Shown here: one piece after another, positions 23,799 through 32,303 of the stretch
How the letters are laid out: each line of letters opens with the position of its first letter
Position numbering within the stretch: the first letter of the stretch is position 1
Assembly (NCBI GenBank): GCA_025352375.1
Contig: JANXTL010000332.1
Location: forward strand, 1-33,520
Direction: 5' to 3'
DNA length: 33,520 nt
From: Acetobacteraceae bacterium
GTDB lineage: Bacteria; Pseudomonadota; Alphaproteobacteria; Acetobacterales; Acetobacteraceae
Program-made: the position numbers and the translations under genes
The notes under the pieces: model-generated
Databases searched by the model: none
What the model saw: the letters and a program-made list of their open reading frames with translations, nothing else
Told to the model about the DNA's origin: nothing

Positions 23799-24391
23799 CG
23801 ACCATCGAGCCCGCTGCCGACTGGGAATCCCGCTACCGTGACGGCGCCACGGCGTGGGAGCGGCCGGGCCTCAATGACGCGTACCTCACCTGGCGCGAGC
23901 ACAGGGTGCTGAACCCCTGCCGCATTCTGATCCCCGGCGGCGGCCGAAGCGCCGAACCGCTGGCGATGGCGGAGGCTGGGTTCGACGTCACAGTCGTCGA
24001 CCTCGCGGAAAGCGCTGTCGCGGTGCAGCGTGCCCGCCTTGAACATTTGCACGTCCGGGCGCGGGTGGAACTCGCGAATCTGTTAATCTGGGAGCCGGCA
24101 GTCTCATTCGACGCCATCTACGACCAGGCGTTCCTCTGCGCGTTGCCGCCTGCCGCCTGGCCCGAGTATGAGCAACGCCTCCATCGCTGGCTCAAGTCCG
24201 ACGGCACGCTGTTCATTCTGTTCATGCAGACCCACACCGCCGGCGGGCCGCCATTTCACTGCGATTTGAATTCCATGCATAATCTGTTCCCCGCGACGCG
24301 CTGGCGCTGGCCTGAGCAACTGGAGCGACAGGTCGATCACCCCGCCGGTCGTTCCGAACAACCGGCGGTGCTGCACCCCATCGCCGCATGA
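23795..24391 (+). CDS. TPMT-like SAM-dependent methyltransferase
   Basis: This 198-residue protein resembles the thiopurine S-methyltransferase family. The N-terminus (DWESRYRDGATAWERPGLND) and the SAM-binding motif (RILIPGGGRSAEPLAMAEAG, then VTVVDLAESAVAVQRARL) fit, with FDAIYDQAFLCALPP after. The natural substrate is unknown; such enzymes act on thiols, selenium or tellurium compounds or halides. It is translationally coupled to ygfZ. Confidence 0.88.
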   Translation: MTTIEPAADWESRYRDGATAWERPGLNDAYLTWREHRVLNPCRILIPGGGRSAEPLAMAEAGFDVTVVDLAESAVAVQRARLEHLHVRARVELANLLIWEPAVSFDAIYDQAFLCALPPAAWPEYEQRLHRWLKSDGTLFILFMQTHTAGGPPFHCDLNSMHNLFPATRWRWPEQLERQVDHPAGRSEQPAVLHPIAA

Positions 24392-24882
24392 CCGACCGTC
24401 CGGCCGCCGCCATGCGGTACGGGCCGACCGTGTGCAGTCCGCCACGCTGGCGAAGCTCCCGTTGCCCTGTTGCCAAAATGTGGCTGCTTACTTCCGCTTG
24501 CAAGCGCGACCGTCATGGTTTAGTGGCAAACGTCGTGGACTGGGGGACATATGTCACCGGAACTGGTGTGCCGCCATTTGCCAACCCCGCGCCGCCCCGG
24601 CGGCCCGGCATCGGGCCCCGCTATTAAAATCCAACACCTGCCGCGCGACTGCGGCCAAACAATTTGGCATTCTGGCATGATCGCGTTCATCGACCCTACG
24701 ACAGCCGCGTGTTTGGACGCGACGGCACACCATGACGTGACGTTTACAGCGTTGCTCGGTCGCGGGGCCGAGATTATGCAAAGCCTCGAAAAGCCGACGT
24801 CGAAATATGCCCCATTTGCCGCCGCCCCCCCGCATCGACTTGTCCTGACCGCACCGATCGCCTCCGCCTGGGGTCAATTACA
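24392..24882. other. 491-bp gap upstream of the histidine kinase
   Basis: No convincing gene is seen here. One plus-strand frame (24551-24886) stands out: a G-rich ribosome-binding stretch precedes its ATG, which lies in the palindrome GACATATGTC, and its TGA overlaps the kinase start. The encoded 111 residues are Pro/Ala-rich at first and match no family I know. The stretch around 24620-24690 is AT-richer and is the likeliest place for the kinase promoter. No tRNA, terminator or repeat was recognised. Confidence 0.5.
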
Positions 24883-24886
24883 ATGA
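24551..24886 (+). CDS. Possible small ORF coupled to the kinase, unrecognised
   Basis: This 111-codon frame begins at an ATG preceded by GGGGG and ends in an ATGA overlap with the kinase gene. The kinase itself lacks a clear ribosome-binding site, so coupled translation from this ORF would make sense. An internal ATG at 24677 would give a 69-residue product without the Pro-rich start. There are no recognisable domains and the frame may be fortuitous. Confidence 0.25.
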   Translation: MSPELVCRHLPTPRRPGGPASGPAIKIQHLPRDCGQTIWHSGMIAFIDPTTAACLDATAHHDVTFTALLGRGAEIMQSLEKPTSKYAPFAAAPPHRLVLTAPIASAWGQLQ

Positions 24887-27096
24887 ATTATGGCGGGGGC
24901 ACGCAAATCGGGATCCTGGCGGGGCCATTCGTGGAGAGTGCCGAGGAGGTGCTCGACAACGCCCCATGCGGCTTCGTCTCCACGCTACCCGATGGAACAA
25001 TCGTCAGCGTTAATCGGACGTTCCTGGATTGGACAGGCCTTGAGCGGGACGACCTGCTCGCGGGGCAGAAATTTCAGGATCTGCTCATAATACCCGGCGA
25101 GAAGTCGTACGAAACCGTTTTTCTCCCATTGCTTCTTACACGGGGATTTGTGAACGAAATCGCGTGCCATATCTCCTGCGGCAATCGCGGCCCATTGCCG
25201 GTACTCGTCAATTCCAGCGTCAAGAACGATGCGGCAGGTCGCCCGCTCGCCATCCGCACGACGGTTTTCAACGCCGCCGAGCGCGCCAAATACGAACATG
25301 AACTGCGCCTGGCGCGAGAACAAGCGGATCGGCTCGCGACGATCGTGACGTCGTCGGCGGACGCGATATACAGCATGACTGTCGACGGTATCATCCTCAC
25401 TTGGAACATGGGCGCCGAGACCATGCTGGGATATCCCGCTGCCGAAGCGGTTGGCCGCAATGTCGTGGATCTTATTGTTCCACCGGGCAAATACGAAGAG
25501 TTCGCGGCAGTGAGTGCCAGGCTTCAGCTCGGCGAAACGCAGCAACTGGACACCATTCGCCTGCGGCGCGACGGGACGCTGGTCGAAGTCGCGGCCAGTG
25601 CCGCGCCTGTTTATGATGACAAAGGGACGATAGCCGCGTTTTCAGTGATATTACGCGATATAACGGATAAAAAACAGATTATGGCGGCTTTGCAGCAAAG
25701 CGAAGCCCGGTTTCGTGGCACATTCGAAAATGCCGCGGTTGGCGTTGCCCATGTCGCACTCGATGGCTCGTGGCTTCGCGTGAACGACACCCTGTGCCAA
25801 ATCGTCGGATATTCGCGCGAGACGCTTTTAACCAAGACTTATCGGGACATTACCGACCCCGACGACCTCGGCGCCGAACAATATCTGGTTGAGCGGCTCA
25901 TGGCGGGTGAAATAGGCAGTTATGCACTCGATAAGCGCTGCATCGGCGGCGACGGCTCAGCCGTTTGGACCGGTGTTACCGTCACCCAACAACGCCGCGA
26001 AAACGGCGATCCGGCCTACTTTATTGTCATAATCCGCGACATTGATGACCGCGTTCGCGCAACCGAGGCATTGCGTGAGAGTGAAGCGCGCCTTCTCTAT
26101 GCCGCCAAGAGTGCCAAACTGTCGTATGTCGTGGTGGACCTCGAACGACGCTTGGTCCAGGCAAGCGAGAACCAAGAAGCGGTCATGGGCTACGCCACAC
26201 CGGGCTTCGAGACTGGGATCGATCTCGATCGCGCGACATCGGTGTTTCTCGATCGCGTCGAGCAGGCGGATCGGCGACGCGTGCGCCGTTTCCTGCGCCA
26301 GGCGTCATCGGGCGACCCCGTTCCCAGCCTCGATTACCGCGTACGGGGCGATGACGGCCGCGAAAGGTGGATCGAGACCCGGTACAATCTCGAGGCAAGC
26401 AGGTACGGTCGGGCCATCCGGTTTTTCGTTACTAATATGGACATTACTGACCGAAAACGAACCGAGGAGCACATCCGCCTGCTGATGGGCGAGGTCAATC
26501 ATCGTGCGATGAACCTGCTGGGCGTCGTACAGGCCATCGCCTGGCAGACGGCCAAATCCCAGGAGTCCAAGACATATGTCGCGCGGCTGGCGGATCGTAT
26601 CAGCGGCTTGGCCGCAAGCCACGATTTGCTTGTGCGCGCCGATTTGAAGGGCGTCGAGATCACCGAACTCGTCCATACCCAGCTGCTTGGCTTTTCCGCC
26701 GGGATGGGAACGCGTATCCTGTCGGGCGGGCCATCGTTGCGTCTTTCGCCGGCCGCGGCGCAGGCGATCGGTATGGCGCTGCATGAACTTGCGACCAACG
26801 CGACCAAGTACGGGGCGCTGTCGAATTCTGAAGGGCGCGTTCACATTAGTTGGCAGGTCGCGGGCGCGGCGGACGGATTGTTCTCGATGAGTTGGATCGA
26901 GAGCGGCGGGCCGGCGGTCAAGCCGCCGACCCGTAAGGGTTTCGGCCAAGCGGTAATCGTGAGTATGGCGCAATCTGCGGTAAGCGGTCAGGTCGAACTG
27001 GAATACGCCGAGTCTGGCCTGTCTTGGAATCTGCGGTCGCCGGTTGCGAACACACTTGAAACAGAGGACGCGGGTGATTCCGCCGGTAACACATGA
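24883..27096 (+). CDS. HWE-family histidine kinase with four PAS domains
   Basis: This 737-residue sensor kinase has no membrane segments and is probably cytosolic. Four PAS domains are readable at about residues 15-130, 150-265, 270-393 and 397-525, several closed by the usual DITD or DIDD motif. The phosphoacceptor region is EVNHRAMNLLGVVQAIAWQT with His540. The ATP-binding domain contains HELATNATKYGAL (about 634-646) and MSWIESGG, typical of HWE kinases. None of the PAS domains carries the LOV photosensor motif GxNCRFLQ, so the signal is unknown. It overlaps its response regulator gene by ATGA. Confidence 0.93.
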   Translation: MNYGGGTQIGILAGPFVESAEEVLDNAPCGFVSTLPDGTIVSVNRTFLDWTGLERDDLLAGQKFQDLLIIPGEKSYETVFLPLLLTRGFVNEIACHISCGNRGPLPVLVNSSVKNDAAGRPLAIRTTVFNAAERAKYEHELRLAREQADRLATIVTSSADAIYSMTVDGIILTWNMGAETMLGYPAAEAVGRNVVDLIVPPGKYEEFAAVSARLQLGETQQLDTIRLRRDGTLVEVAASAAPVYDDKGTIAAFSVILRDITDKKQIMAALQQSEARFRGTFENAAVGVAHVALDGSWLRVNDTLCQIVGYSRETLLTKTYRDITDPDDLGAEQYLVERLMAGEIGSYALDKRCIGGDGSAVWTGVTVTQQRRENGDPAYFIVIIRDIDDRVRATEALRESEARLLYAAKSAKLSYVVVDLERRLVQASENQEAVMGYATPGFETGIDLDRATSVFLDRVEQADRRRVRRFLRQASSGDPVPSLDYRVRGDDGRERWIETRYNLEASRYGRAIRFFVTNMDITDRKRTEEHIRLLMGEVNHRAMNLLGVVQAIAWQTAKSQESKTYVARLADRISGLAASHDLLVRADLKGVEITELVHTQLLGFSAGMGTRILSGGPSLRLSPAAAQAIGMALHELATNATKYGALSNSEGRVHISWQVAGAADGLFSMSWIESGGPAVKPPTRKGFGQAVIVSMAQSAVSGQVELEYAESGLSWNLRSPVANTLETEDAGDSAGNT

Positions 27097-27464
27097 CATC
27101 GAATAGCGCACCGCAACCACGCATCCTCATCGTCGAGGACGAGCCATTGATAGCCTCGGTATTTTCCGACGCGATACTCGACGCCGGATACGCGGTCGCG
27201 GGGGTCGCCAGTAAAGTCGCCGATGCCCTTGCAATCATCGAGGCCGGCGCCTGCGATGGGGCCGTGCTGGATCCGACCCTGTTCGGGGTGAGTTCCGCGC
27301 CCATCGCTGACGCACTGGCCGCGCGCGGCATCCGTTACCTGGTGATTTCCGGTTTTACGCAGGAACAGCTACCGGACATATTCCGCGGTGCGCCGTATTT
27401 GCGGAAACCGGTTAGACTGCCCCAGCTCTTTGAGGCAATGGATACGCTTTTCCCGAAAAAATAA
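27093..27464 (+). CDS. Single-domain response regulator
   Basis: This 123-residue protein is a receiver domain with no output domain. Acidic residues VEDE (14-17) and the phosphoacceptor Asp60 in GAVLDPTLFG are present, with VISGF and the conserved Lys in LRKPV. The residues after Asp60 depart from the common DVNL/DxxM pattern. Overlap with the kinase gene makes it the cognate partner. Such proteins act by protein contact or as phosphate relays, as in alphaproteobacterial stress and motility pathways. Confidence 0.92.
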   Translation: MTSNSAPQPRILIVEDEPLIASVFSDAILDAGYAVAGVASKVADALAIIEAGACDGAVLDPTLFGVSSAPIADALAARGIRYLVISGFTQEQLPDIFRGAPYLRKPVRLPQLFEAMDTLFPKK

Positions 27465-27471
27465 TTGCCAT

Positions 27472-28164
27472 TCAGAACCGTTCTACCCAGGGTCGCAGTT
27501 CGACCTCCCAGGTCCAGGCGGAGCGGGGCTGGGTCGCGACGTGCCAGTAGCTTTCGGCGATGGCGTCGGGGTCCAGCAAACTGTCTGGATTATCGTTCGG
27601 GGTCGGCCGCGCGGCGCTGCGAATGCCGCCGTCGATCACGAAATGCGCGACATGCACGCCTTTGGGGGACAACTCGCGCGCCATGCTCTGCGCCAAGCCG
27701 CGTAGGGCGAACTTGCCCATGGCGAAGGCCGCGGACTGCGGGTAGCCCTTCACGCTGGCCGAGGCCCCCGTCAGCAGGATTGCCCCGCTCCCGCGCGCGA
27801 CCATGTGCCGCGCCGCCTGCTGCGCCACCAGGAAGCCGCCGAACGCGCTGACGGATATGGCGCGCGCCACCGCATCCGGCTCCAGATCGGTGATGGGGCC
27901 TCGGGCGCGGGCGGAGGCGTTGTAGACCACGATATCCGGCACACCCTGGGTCGCGATCACCACGTCGAATAGCGCGGCGACTTCCTCGGGTTCGGTGGCC
28001 TCGCACGCGAACGTGGCGCCGGCGATCTCCCCCGCGAGCGCGGCCAGTTTGTCGGTGTTCCGCGCGGCGAGCGCCACTTGCAGTCCGTGCCTGGCAAACA
28101 GGCGCGCCAACGAGGCGCTCAGCCCCGGCCCGGCGCCAACGATCAAAGCGGTTTTCAGGTCCAT
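27472..28164 (-). CDS. Atypical short-chain dehydrogenase, catalytic Tyr replaced
   Basis: This 230-residue protein has an SDR fold, with glycine motif GAGPGLSASLAR at about residues 10-21 and YNAS in place of NNAG. The catalytic tetrad region reads SAAFAMGKFALRGLAQSM: Phe147 occupies the usual Tyr position, while Lys151 and a nearby Ser135 remain. A subgroup of bacterial SDRs with a similar FALRGLAQSMAREL stretch exists, so the Phe may be characteristic rather than a decay sign. Activity as a classical oxidoreductase is doubtful. It starts 1 bp after the stop of the next SDR gene. Confidence 0.87.
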   Translation of the reverse strand: MDLKTALIVGAGPGLSASLARLFARHGLQVALAARNTDKLAALAGEIAGATFACEATEPEEVAALFDVVIATQGVPDIVVYNASARARGPITDLEPDAVARAISVSAFGGFLVAQQAARHMVARGSGAILLTGASASVKGYPQSAAFAMGKFALRGLAQSMARELSPKGVHVAHFVIDGGIRSAARPTPNDNPDSLLDPDAIAESYWHVATQPRSAWTWEVELRPWVERF

Positions 28165-28165
28165 G

Positions 28166-28912
28166 TCAGCGCCCTCCCGAGACGGGGACGATGATCCCCG
28201 TGATGTAAGATGCTTCGTCCGACGCCAGCCACAAGACCGCCGTCGCTACTTCGTTCGCACTGCCGGTGCGGCCCATCGGCACGCCACCGACCAATCTGAC
28301 CAGCCGGTCCGGCAAGCCGGCGCGGGCGTGCAGCTCGGTTTCGATCAGCCCGGGGCTGACGGCGTTGACCCGGATACCGCGCGGGGCCAGTTCGCGCGCC
28401 GATCCGACGGTCAGGGTGTCCACCGCGCCCTTGGAGGCGGCATAGTGGATCCACTCGTTCGCCCCACCGATCTCCGCCGCGCGGGACGAGATATTGACGA
28501 TGGCACCGCCCTTGCCGCCGAGGTCGGTGGCCATGCGCTTCACAGCCTCCCGCGTGGTCAGGAAGGGGGCGCGGACATTGACGGTCAGCACGTTGTCCAG
28601 CGCGTCCGCGGTGATCGCGTCGATCCTGCACACTGGGCCGGGGCCGCCAGCGTTGTTGACCAGGACCGACACCGGGCCGAGTTCGCGGTCGACCGTGGCA
28701 AACAGGGACACGATGGCGGCCTCGTCGGCCATTTCCGCCTGAATCGCCAAAGCCTTGCCGCCGCCGGCTTCGATGTCCCGCACCACCGCGTCGGCCAGCG
28801 CGCGATTGGACTGGTAGGTCAGCGCCACGGCATAGCCGCGCGCGCCAGCCAAGCGAGCGACAGCGGCGCCGATACCCTGGCTGCCTCCGGTTACGATCAT
28901 CGCAGGACGCAT
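28166..28912 (-). CDS. Short-chain dehydrogenase/reductase
   Basis: This 248-residue classical SDR has the cofactor motif TGGSQGIG, then NNAG, and a catalytic HYAASKG with Ser in NISSRAAEIG. The C-terminus SDEASYITGIIVPVSGGR is typical of FabG-like and glucose-1-dehydrogenase-like members. The sequence TYQSNRALAD after the second strand suggests NADP preference, as an inference. Substrate unknown. It is paired with the atypical SDR and divergent from an acyl-CoA ligase, hinting at lipid or CoA-ester metabolism. Confidence 0.92.
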   Translation of the reverse strand: MRPAMIVTGGSQGIGAAVARLAGARGYAVALTYQSNRALADAVVRDIEAGGGKALAIQAEMADEAAIVSLFATVDRELGPVSVLVNNAGGPGPVCRIDAITADALDNVLTVNVRAPFLTTREAVKRMATDLGGKGGAIVNISSRAAEIGGANEWIHYAASKGAVDTLTVGSARELAPRGIRVNAVSPGLIETELHARAGLPDRLVRLVGGVPMGRTGSANEVATAVLWLASDEASYITGIIVPVSGGR

Positions 28913-29001
28913 CCCAAATTCCCCTTCTTAGTGTCCGCGTTACCGGCCTATCATCGGCCCAGAAACACCGGGCGACAACGCCAGGAACCGGAGGCAACAT
29001 C

Positions 29002-30645
29002 ATGCTCGGCCTTATGCAGACTCAGAACCTTCTTATTTCGGGCATCCTCAGGCACGGCGCCCGACACCACGCGTCAGCCGAGGTCGTGTCGCGCACCCAC
29101 GAAGGCACCACCCACCGATACACCTGGGCCGAGGTCGAACGCCGGTCACGCCGCCTGGTGCGGGCGCTGCAACGGCTCGGCGTTGGCGAATCCGACCGGG
29201 TCGGCACGCTGGCCTGGAACGGCTACCGACATCTGGAGGTCTATTATGCCGCCCCCGGCATGGGTGCGATCTGCCACACCATCAACCCGCGCCTGCACCC
29301 CGACGATATCTGCTACATTATCAACCACGCTTTGGATCGCGTGCTGTTCGTGGATCTGAGCTTCGCGCCGCTGATCGACATCATCGCCGAGCGTGTCAAG
29401 GATTGCGTGCGCGACGTCATTTTCCTGTGCGATGCCGCGAGCATGCCCGCTGTGAAACTTGCCCCGGGCATGAAGCTGCACTGCTACGACACGTTGATGG
29501 ACGCGGCGGATGAGGACTACGTCTGGCCGGACTTCGATGAGAACACCGCCAGCGCGCTTTGCTACACGTCCGGCACCACCGGGCGGCCGAAAGGTGTGCT
29601 TTACAGCCACCGCTCCACCTATCTGCACGCCTACGCCGCCTGCATGCCGGATGTACTGTGCGCCAAGGCCAGCGAGCGCATCCTGCCGGTGGTGCCGATG
29701 TTCCATGTGAACGCCTGGGGCATCCCCTATGCGTGCGCGTTGACCGGAGCAGGGCTGGTGCTGCCGGGCCGCTATTTGGACGGGGCCAGCCTGGCGTCGT
29801 TGCTGAACGCCGAAAACGTCACTTTGACCTGCGGTGTGCCGACGATCTGGATGGGGCTGCTACAGCATTTGCGGACATCCGGAGAAAAGCTGACCAGCGT
29901 GAAGCGCATCATGACCGGCGGCTCCGCCACCCCGCCGCTTCTGATCGAGGCGTTTCGCGACGAACAGGGCGTCGGCGTCGAGCAGGGCTGGGGCATGACC
30001 GAACTCAGCCCGGTCGGCACCTACAACGCCCCCAAGGAGGCGCACCTGGAGCTGGTGGGGCCAGCGTTGTTGAAGCACATGCTCAAACAAGGCCGCATCC
30101 TGCCGGGCATCGACATGAAGATCGTGGATGGGGCGGGCAAGGAACTCCCCTGGGACGGGGTGGCGTTCGGCGACCTGATGGTGCGCGGCCCCTGGATCGC
30201 CAGCGCCTATTACGGCGACGAACCGGGTTCGGCGTTGGATAGCGACGGTTGGTTCGCGACCGGCGACGTGTCCACCATCGACGCAGCTGGGTTCATGGAG
30301 ATCACCGACCGGTCCAAGGACGTAATCAAATCGGGTGGCGAATGGATCAGCTCGATCGCGCTGGAAAACATCGCCGTGTCCCACCCCGATGTGCTGGAGG
30401 CCGCGGTGATCGCGTCCCGCCATCCGAAATGGGACGAACGCCCGCTGCTGCTGGTGGTGCCCAAGCCAGGGACCACGATCGATCCGGCCTCGGTGCTGAA
30501 GGTCTACGAGGGCCAGATCGCCAAATGGTGGCTGCCGGACGAGGTGCTGGTGGTGGACGAATTGCCGCATACGGCGACCGGGAAATTGCAGAAGACGACG
30601 TTGCGGACGAAGTATAAGGATTATTATATGGGGACGCCGGGGTAG
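29002..30645 (+). CDS. Fatty-acid (long/medium-chain) acyl-CoA ligase
   Basis: This 547-residue adenylate-forming enzyme activates a carboxylic acid to its CoA thioester. The P-loop [12 protein letters not shown] begins near residue 188. [10 protein letters not shown], then [12 protein letters not shown] and [13 protein letters not shown] follow, and the C-terminal catalytic Lys lies in [14 protein letters not shown]. The N-terminus and overall length fit the fatty acyl-CoA ligase group related to AlkK and FadD. GGAGG lies 7 nt before the ATG. The chain length of the substrate cannot be read. The adjacent SDRs may act on related substrates. Confidence 0.93.
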   Translation: MLGLMQTQNLLISGILRHGARHHASAEVVSRTHEGTTHRYTWAEVERRSRRLVRALQRLGVGESDRVGTLAWNGYRHLEVYYAAPGMGAICHTINPRLHPDDICYIINHALDRVLFVDLSFAPLIDIIAERVKDCVRDVIFLCDAASMPAVKLAPGMKLHCYDTLMDAADEDYVWPDFDENTASALCYTSGTTGRPKGVLYSHRSTYLHAYAACMPDVLCAKASERILPVVPMFHVNAWGIPYACALTGAGLVLPGRYLDGASLASLLNAENVTLTCGVPTIWMGLLQHLRTSGEKLTSVKRIMTGGSATPPLLIEAFRDEQGVGVEQGWGMTELSPVGTYNAPKEAHLELVGPALLKHMLKQGRILPGIDMKIVDGAGKELPWDGVAFGDLMVRGPWIASAYYGDEPGSALDSDGWFATGDVSTIDAAGFMEITDRSKDVIKSGGEWISSIALENIAVSHPDVLEAAVIASRHPKWDERPLLLVVPKPGTTIDPASVLKVYEGQIAKWWLPDEVLVVDELPHTATGKLQKTTLRTKYKDYYMGTPG

Positions 30646-30660
30646 ATCGAAACAATGGTT

Positions 30661-30829
30661 GGGAAATAGGGCATATGCCGGACGGCATCGTGATTTCGCT
30701 CAGTCCCTTCGGCCGATGCGGGGTACCAGACCGTGATCCGCACCGTGTCTCGATGCTGTCAATCGCGCAATGAAGCGGTCGGTTCGGGGGCGACGCCAGC
30801 AGCAGCAACGCGGCAATCAGGCGCATCAT
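30661..30829 (-). pseudogene. Degraded alpha/beta-hydrolase-like ORF, candidate remnant
   Basis: An ATG at 30829 overlaps the permease stop (ATGA) and opens a signal-like stretch (MMRLIAALLLLAS). The frame then becomes low-complexity. In another minus-strand frame, 30743-30699 reads VRITVWYPASAEGTE, close to the WYPA start motif of secreted dienelactone-hydrolase or PAF-acetylhydrolase-like enzymes, but it is preceded by a stop codon. The rest of such a gene is absent because the acyl-CoA ligase gene lies there. A frameshifted, truncated fourth gene of the importer operon is the simplest reading. A small inverted repeat sits at 30675-30688. Confidence 0.35.
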
Positions 30830-31551
30830 GACGCACGGCGCAGCCGGCGGTCCATGGCCAGCAGCACAATACTAAGCGTCGCCGCGAACAGCACCAGCAA
30901 CAATGTGACCGCCATGATCACCGGCACATTCTGCAAGCCGATCGCGTTCATCAGCAGGTACCCAAGTCCCTTCTGAGATCCAAACATCTCCCCCAGCAAC
31001 GTCCCAATCAACGTCAACGAGAACCCGATGCGCAGACCAGAGAAAATTTCGGGGAGCGCGGCCGGCCAGACGATGCGGCGCAGCGTCTCGGTTCGGCTCA
31101 GACGCAGCGCCCGAGCAGTGCGGAGTAAGACCGGACTGACCTGGCGCACGCCGGCCATGGCGAAGATCGCCACTGGGATCACCCCGTGAATTGCCCCGAA
31201 CGCGATTTTCGCTGGCAGACCGATTCCGAAGATTAACAAAACGATGGGATATAGCACGATCTTCGGCACCGCGTAGGCCGATACCAGCAGCGGTTCGGCG
31301 ACCTCCGCCGCCATTTTATTCAAACCGAACGGCAATCCGATCCCCAGGCCAAACACCACCGACAACGCCAACGCCACGCTGAATGCGCGGGCGGTTTCCA
31401 GCAGATGGCCCCAAAATGGCGCCGTGCCCAGCAAGTGCCCCAAAAACATCGCCGTTTCGATCGGCGGGGACAAAGCATGCGCACCAGCGAACATAAACAG
31501 CGCCTGCCAAACGAGCAGCATACCGACCACGAGGAAAACTCCATTGCGCAT
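30826..31551 (-). CDS. ABC importer permease B (SsuC/TauC-like)
   Basis: This 241-residue membrane protein has about six hydrophobic segments and the BPD_transp_1 domain. The coupling motif GEMFGSQKGLGYLLMNAIG and the AYAVPKIVLYPIVLLIFGIG stretch are characteristic. The start at 31551 shares its A with the stop of the preceding permease (TGATG); an earlier in-frame start 36 bp upstream lies inside that gene. It is the third gene of the binding protein-permease-permease set, and the two permeases probably form a heterodimer. Confidence 0.92.
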   Translation of the reverse strand: MRNGVFLVVGMLLVWQALFMFAGAHALSPPIETAMFLGHLLGTAPFWGHLLETARAFSVALALSVVFGLGIGLPFGLNKMAAEVAEPLLVSAYAVPKIVLYPIVLLIFGIGLPAKIAFGAIHGVIPVAIFAMAGVRQVSPVLLRTARALRLSRTETLRRIVWPAALPEIFSGLRIGFSLTLIGTLLGEMFGSQKGLGYLLMNAIGLQNVPVIMAVTLLLVLFAATLSIVLLAMDRRLRRAS

Positions 31552-32300
31552 CAGCGGCCTCGGCGGATCAGTAAAATCCGCTCCCACGTGTGCAGCGCCA
31601 TGTTCAGCCCCGTGCTGAGCAGCAGGATCAGCAGGATCAGCGGATACATGATAGCATTATCGAAATTATTGTAGGCGAAATTTATCTCGTATCCCAGCCC
31701 GTCCCGCGACATGATGAATTCTGCCCCCACCACCCCGATGAACGCGTAGGACACCGCCAGTTTCACCCCCGTCACCAGGAATGGGGCGGCGCAAGGCAAC
31801 GTGATCCGCCGCGCGGTTTCCAGCGGCCCTAGCCGATACGCTCGGGCCGTGCGCAACAAAACACGCGGCACCCGGTCCAATCCCGCCAGGGTATTCATCA
31901 CCATCGCGATCATTGCTAGCATGAACCCGATCAGCACCTGCGGGGTGCTGCCGAGCCCGAACAGCACGATAAAAAGCGGGTAAAAAGCATAGACCGGGAT
32001 TGCATAGTACGTGGCGAACAATGGCTCCAAAGCATCCCGCAAGCCACGCAGCCGGTGAATCGCGACGCCGAGAACCATGCCGGCCACGACCGATAACGCG
32101 ACCGCAATCGCCACATCGTGCAACGTTTTTGCAATGGCGGCAGCCATGCTTCCGGTCCACAAAATACGCCCGAGATCGCGCACAACGATGCTCGGTGCCG
32201 GCATGGTGAACGGGGTGACGATACCGGATCGGCACAATCCCTCGATCGTCGCCAACAACGCCGCGAGGACCAGCAATCGATACAACCCGGCGCGGTGCAC
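31551..32300 (-). CDS. ABC importer permease A (SsuC/TauC-like)
   Basis: This 249-residue permease is homologous to its downstream neighbour. It has an N-terminal membrane segment, the stretch ATYYAIPVYAFYPLFIVLFG, and the coupling region GAEFIMSRDGLGYEINFAYN. The start is GTG at 32300, 3 bp after the binding-protein stop. Two separate permease genes, rather than one acting as a homodimer as in SsuC, distinguish this importer from the one at 18776-21305. Confidence 0.92.
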   Translation of the reverse strand: MHRAGLYRLLVLAALLATIEGLCRSGIVTPFTMPAPSIVVRDLGRILWTGSMAAAIAKTLHDVAIAVALSVVAGMVLGVAIHRLRGLRDALEPLFATYYAIPVYAFYPLFIVLFGLGSTPQVLIGFMLAMIAMVMNTLAGLDRVPRVLLRTARAYRLGPLETARRITLPCAAPFLVTGVKLAVSYAFIGVVGAEFIMSRDGLGYEINFAYNNFDNAIMYPLILLILLLSTGLNMALHTWERILLIRRGR

Positions 32301-32303
32301 GGG

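Noticed and set aside
24388-24627. Small ORF overlapping the methyltransferase stop by ATGA
   Set aside because: Despite the overlap, its product is Arg/Pro-rich with no domain, and nothing else supports it.
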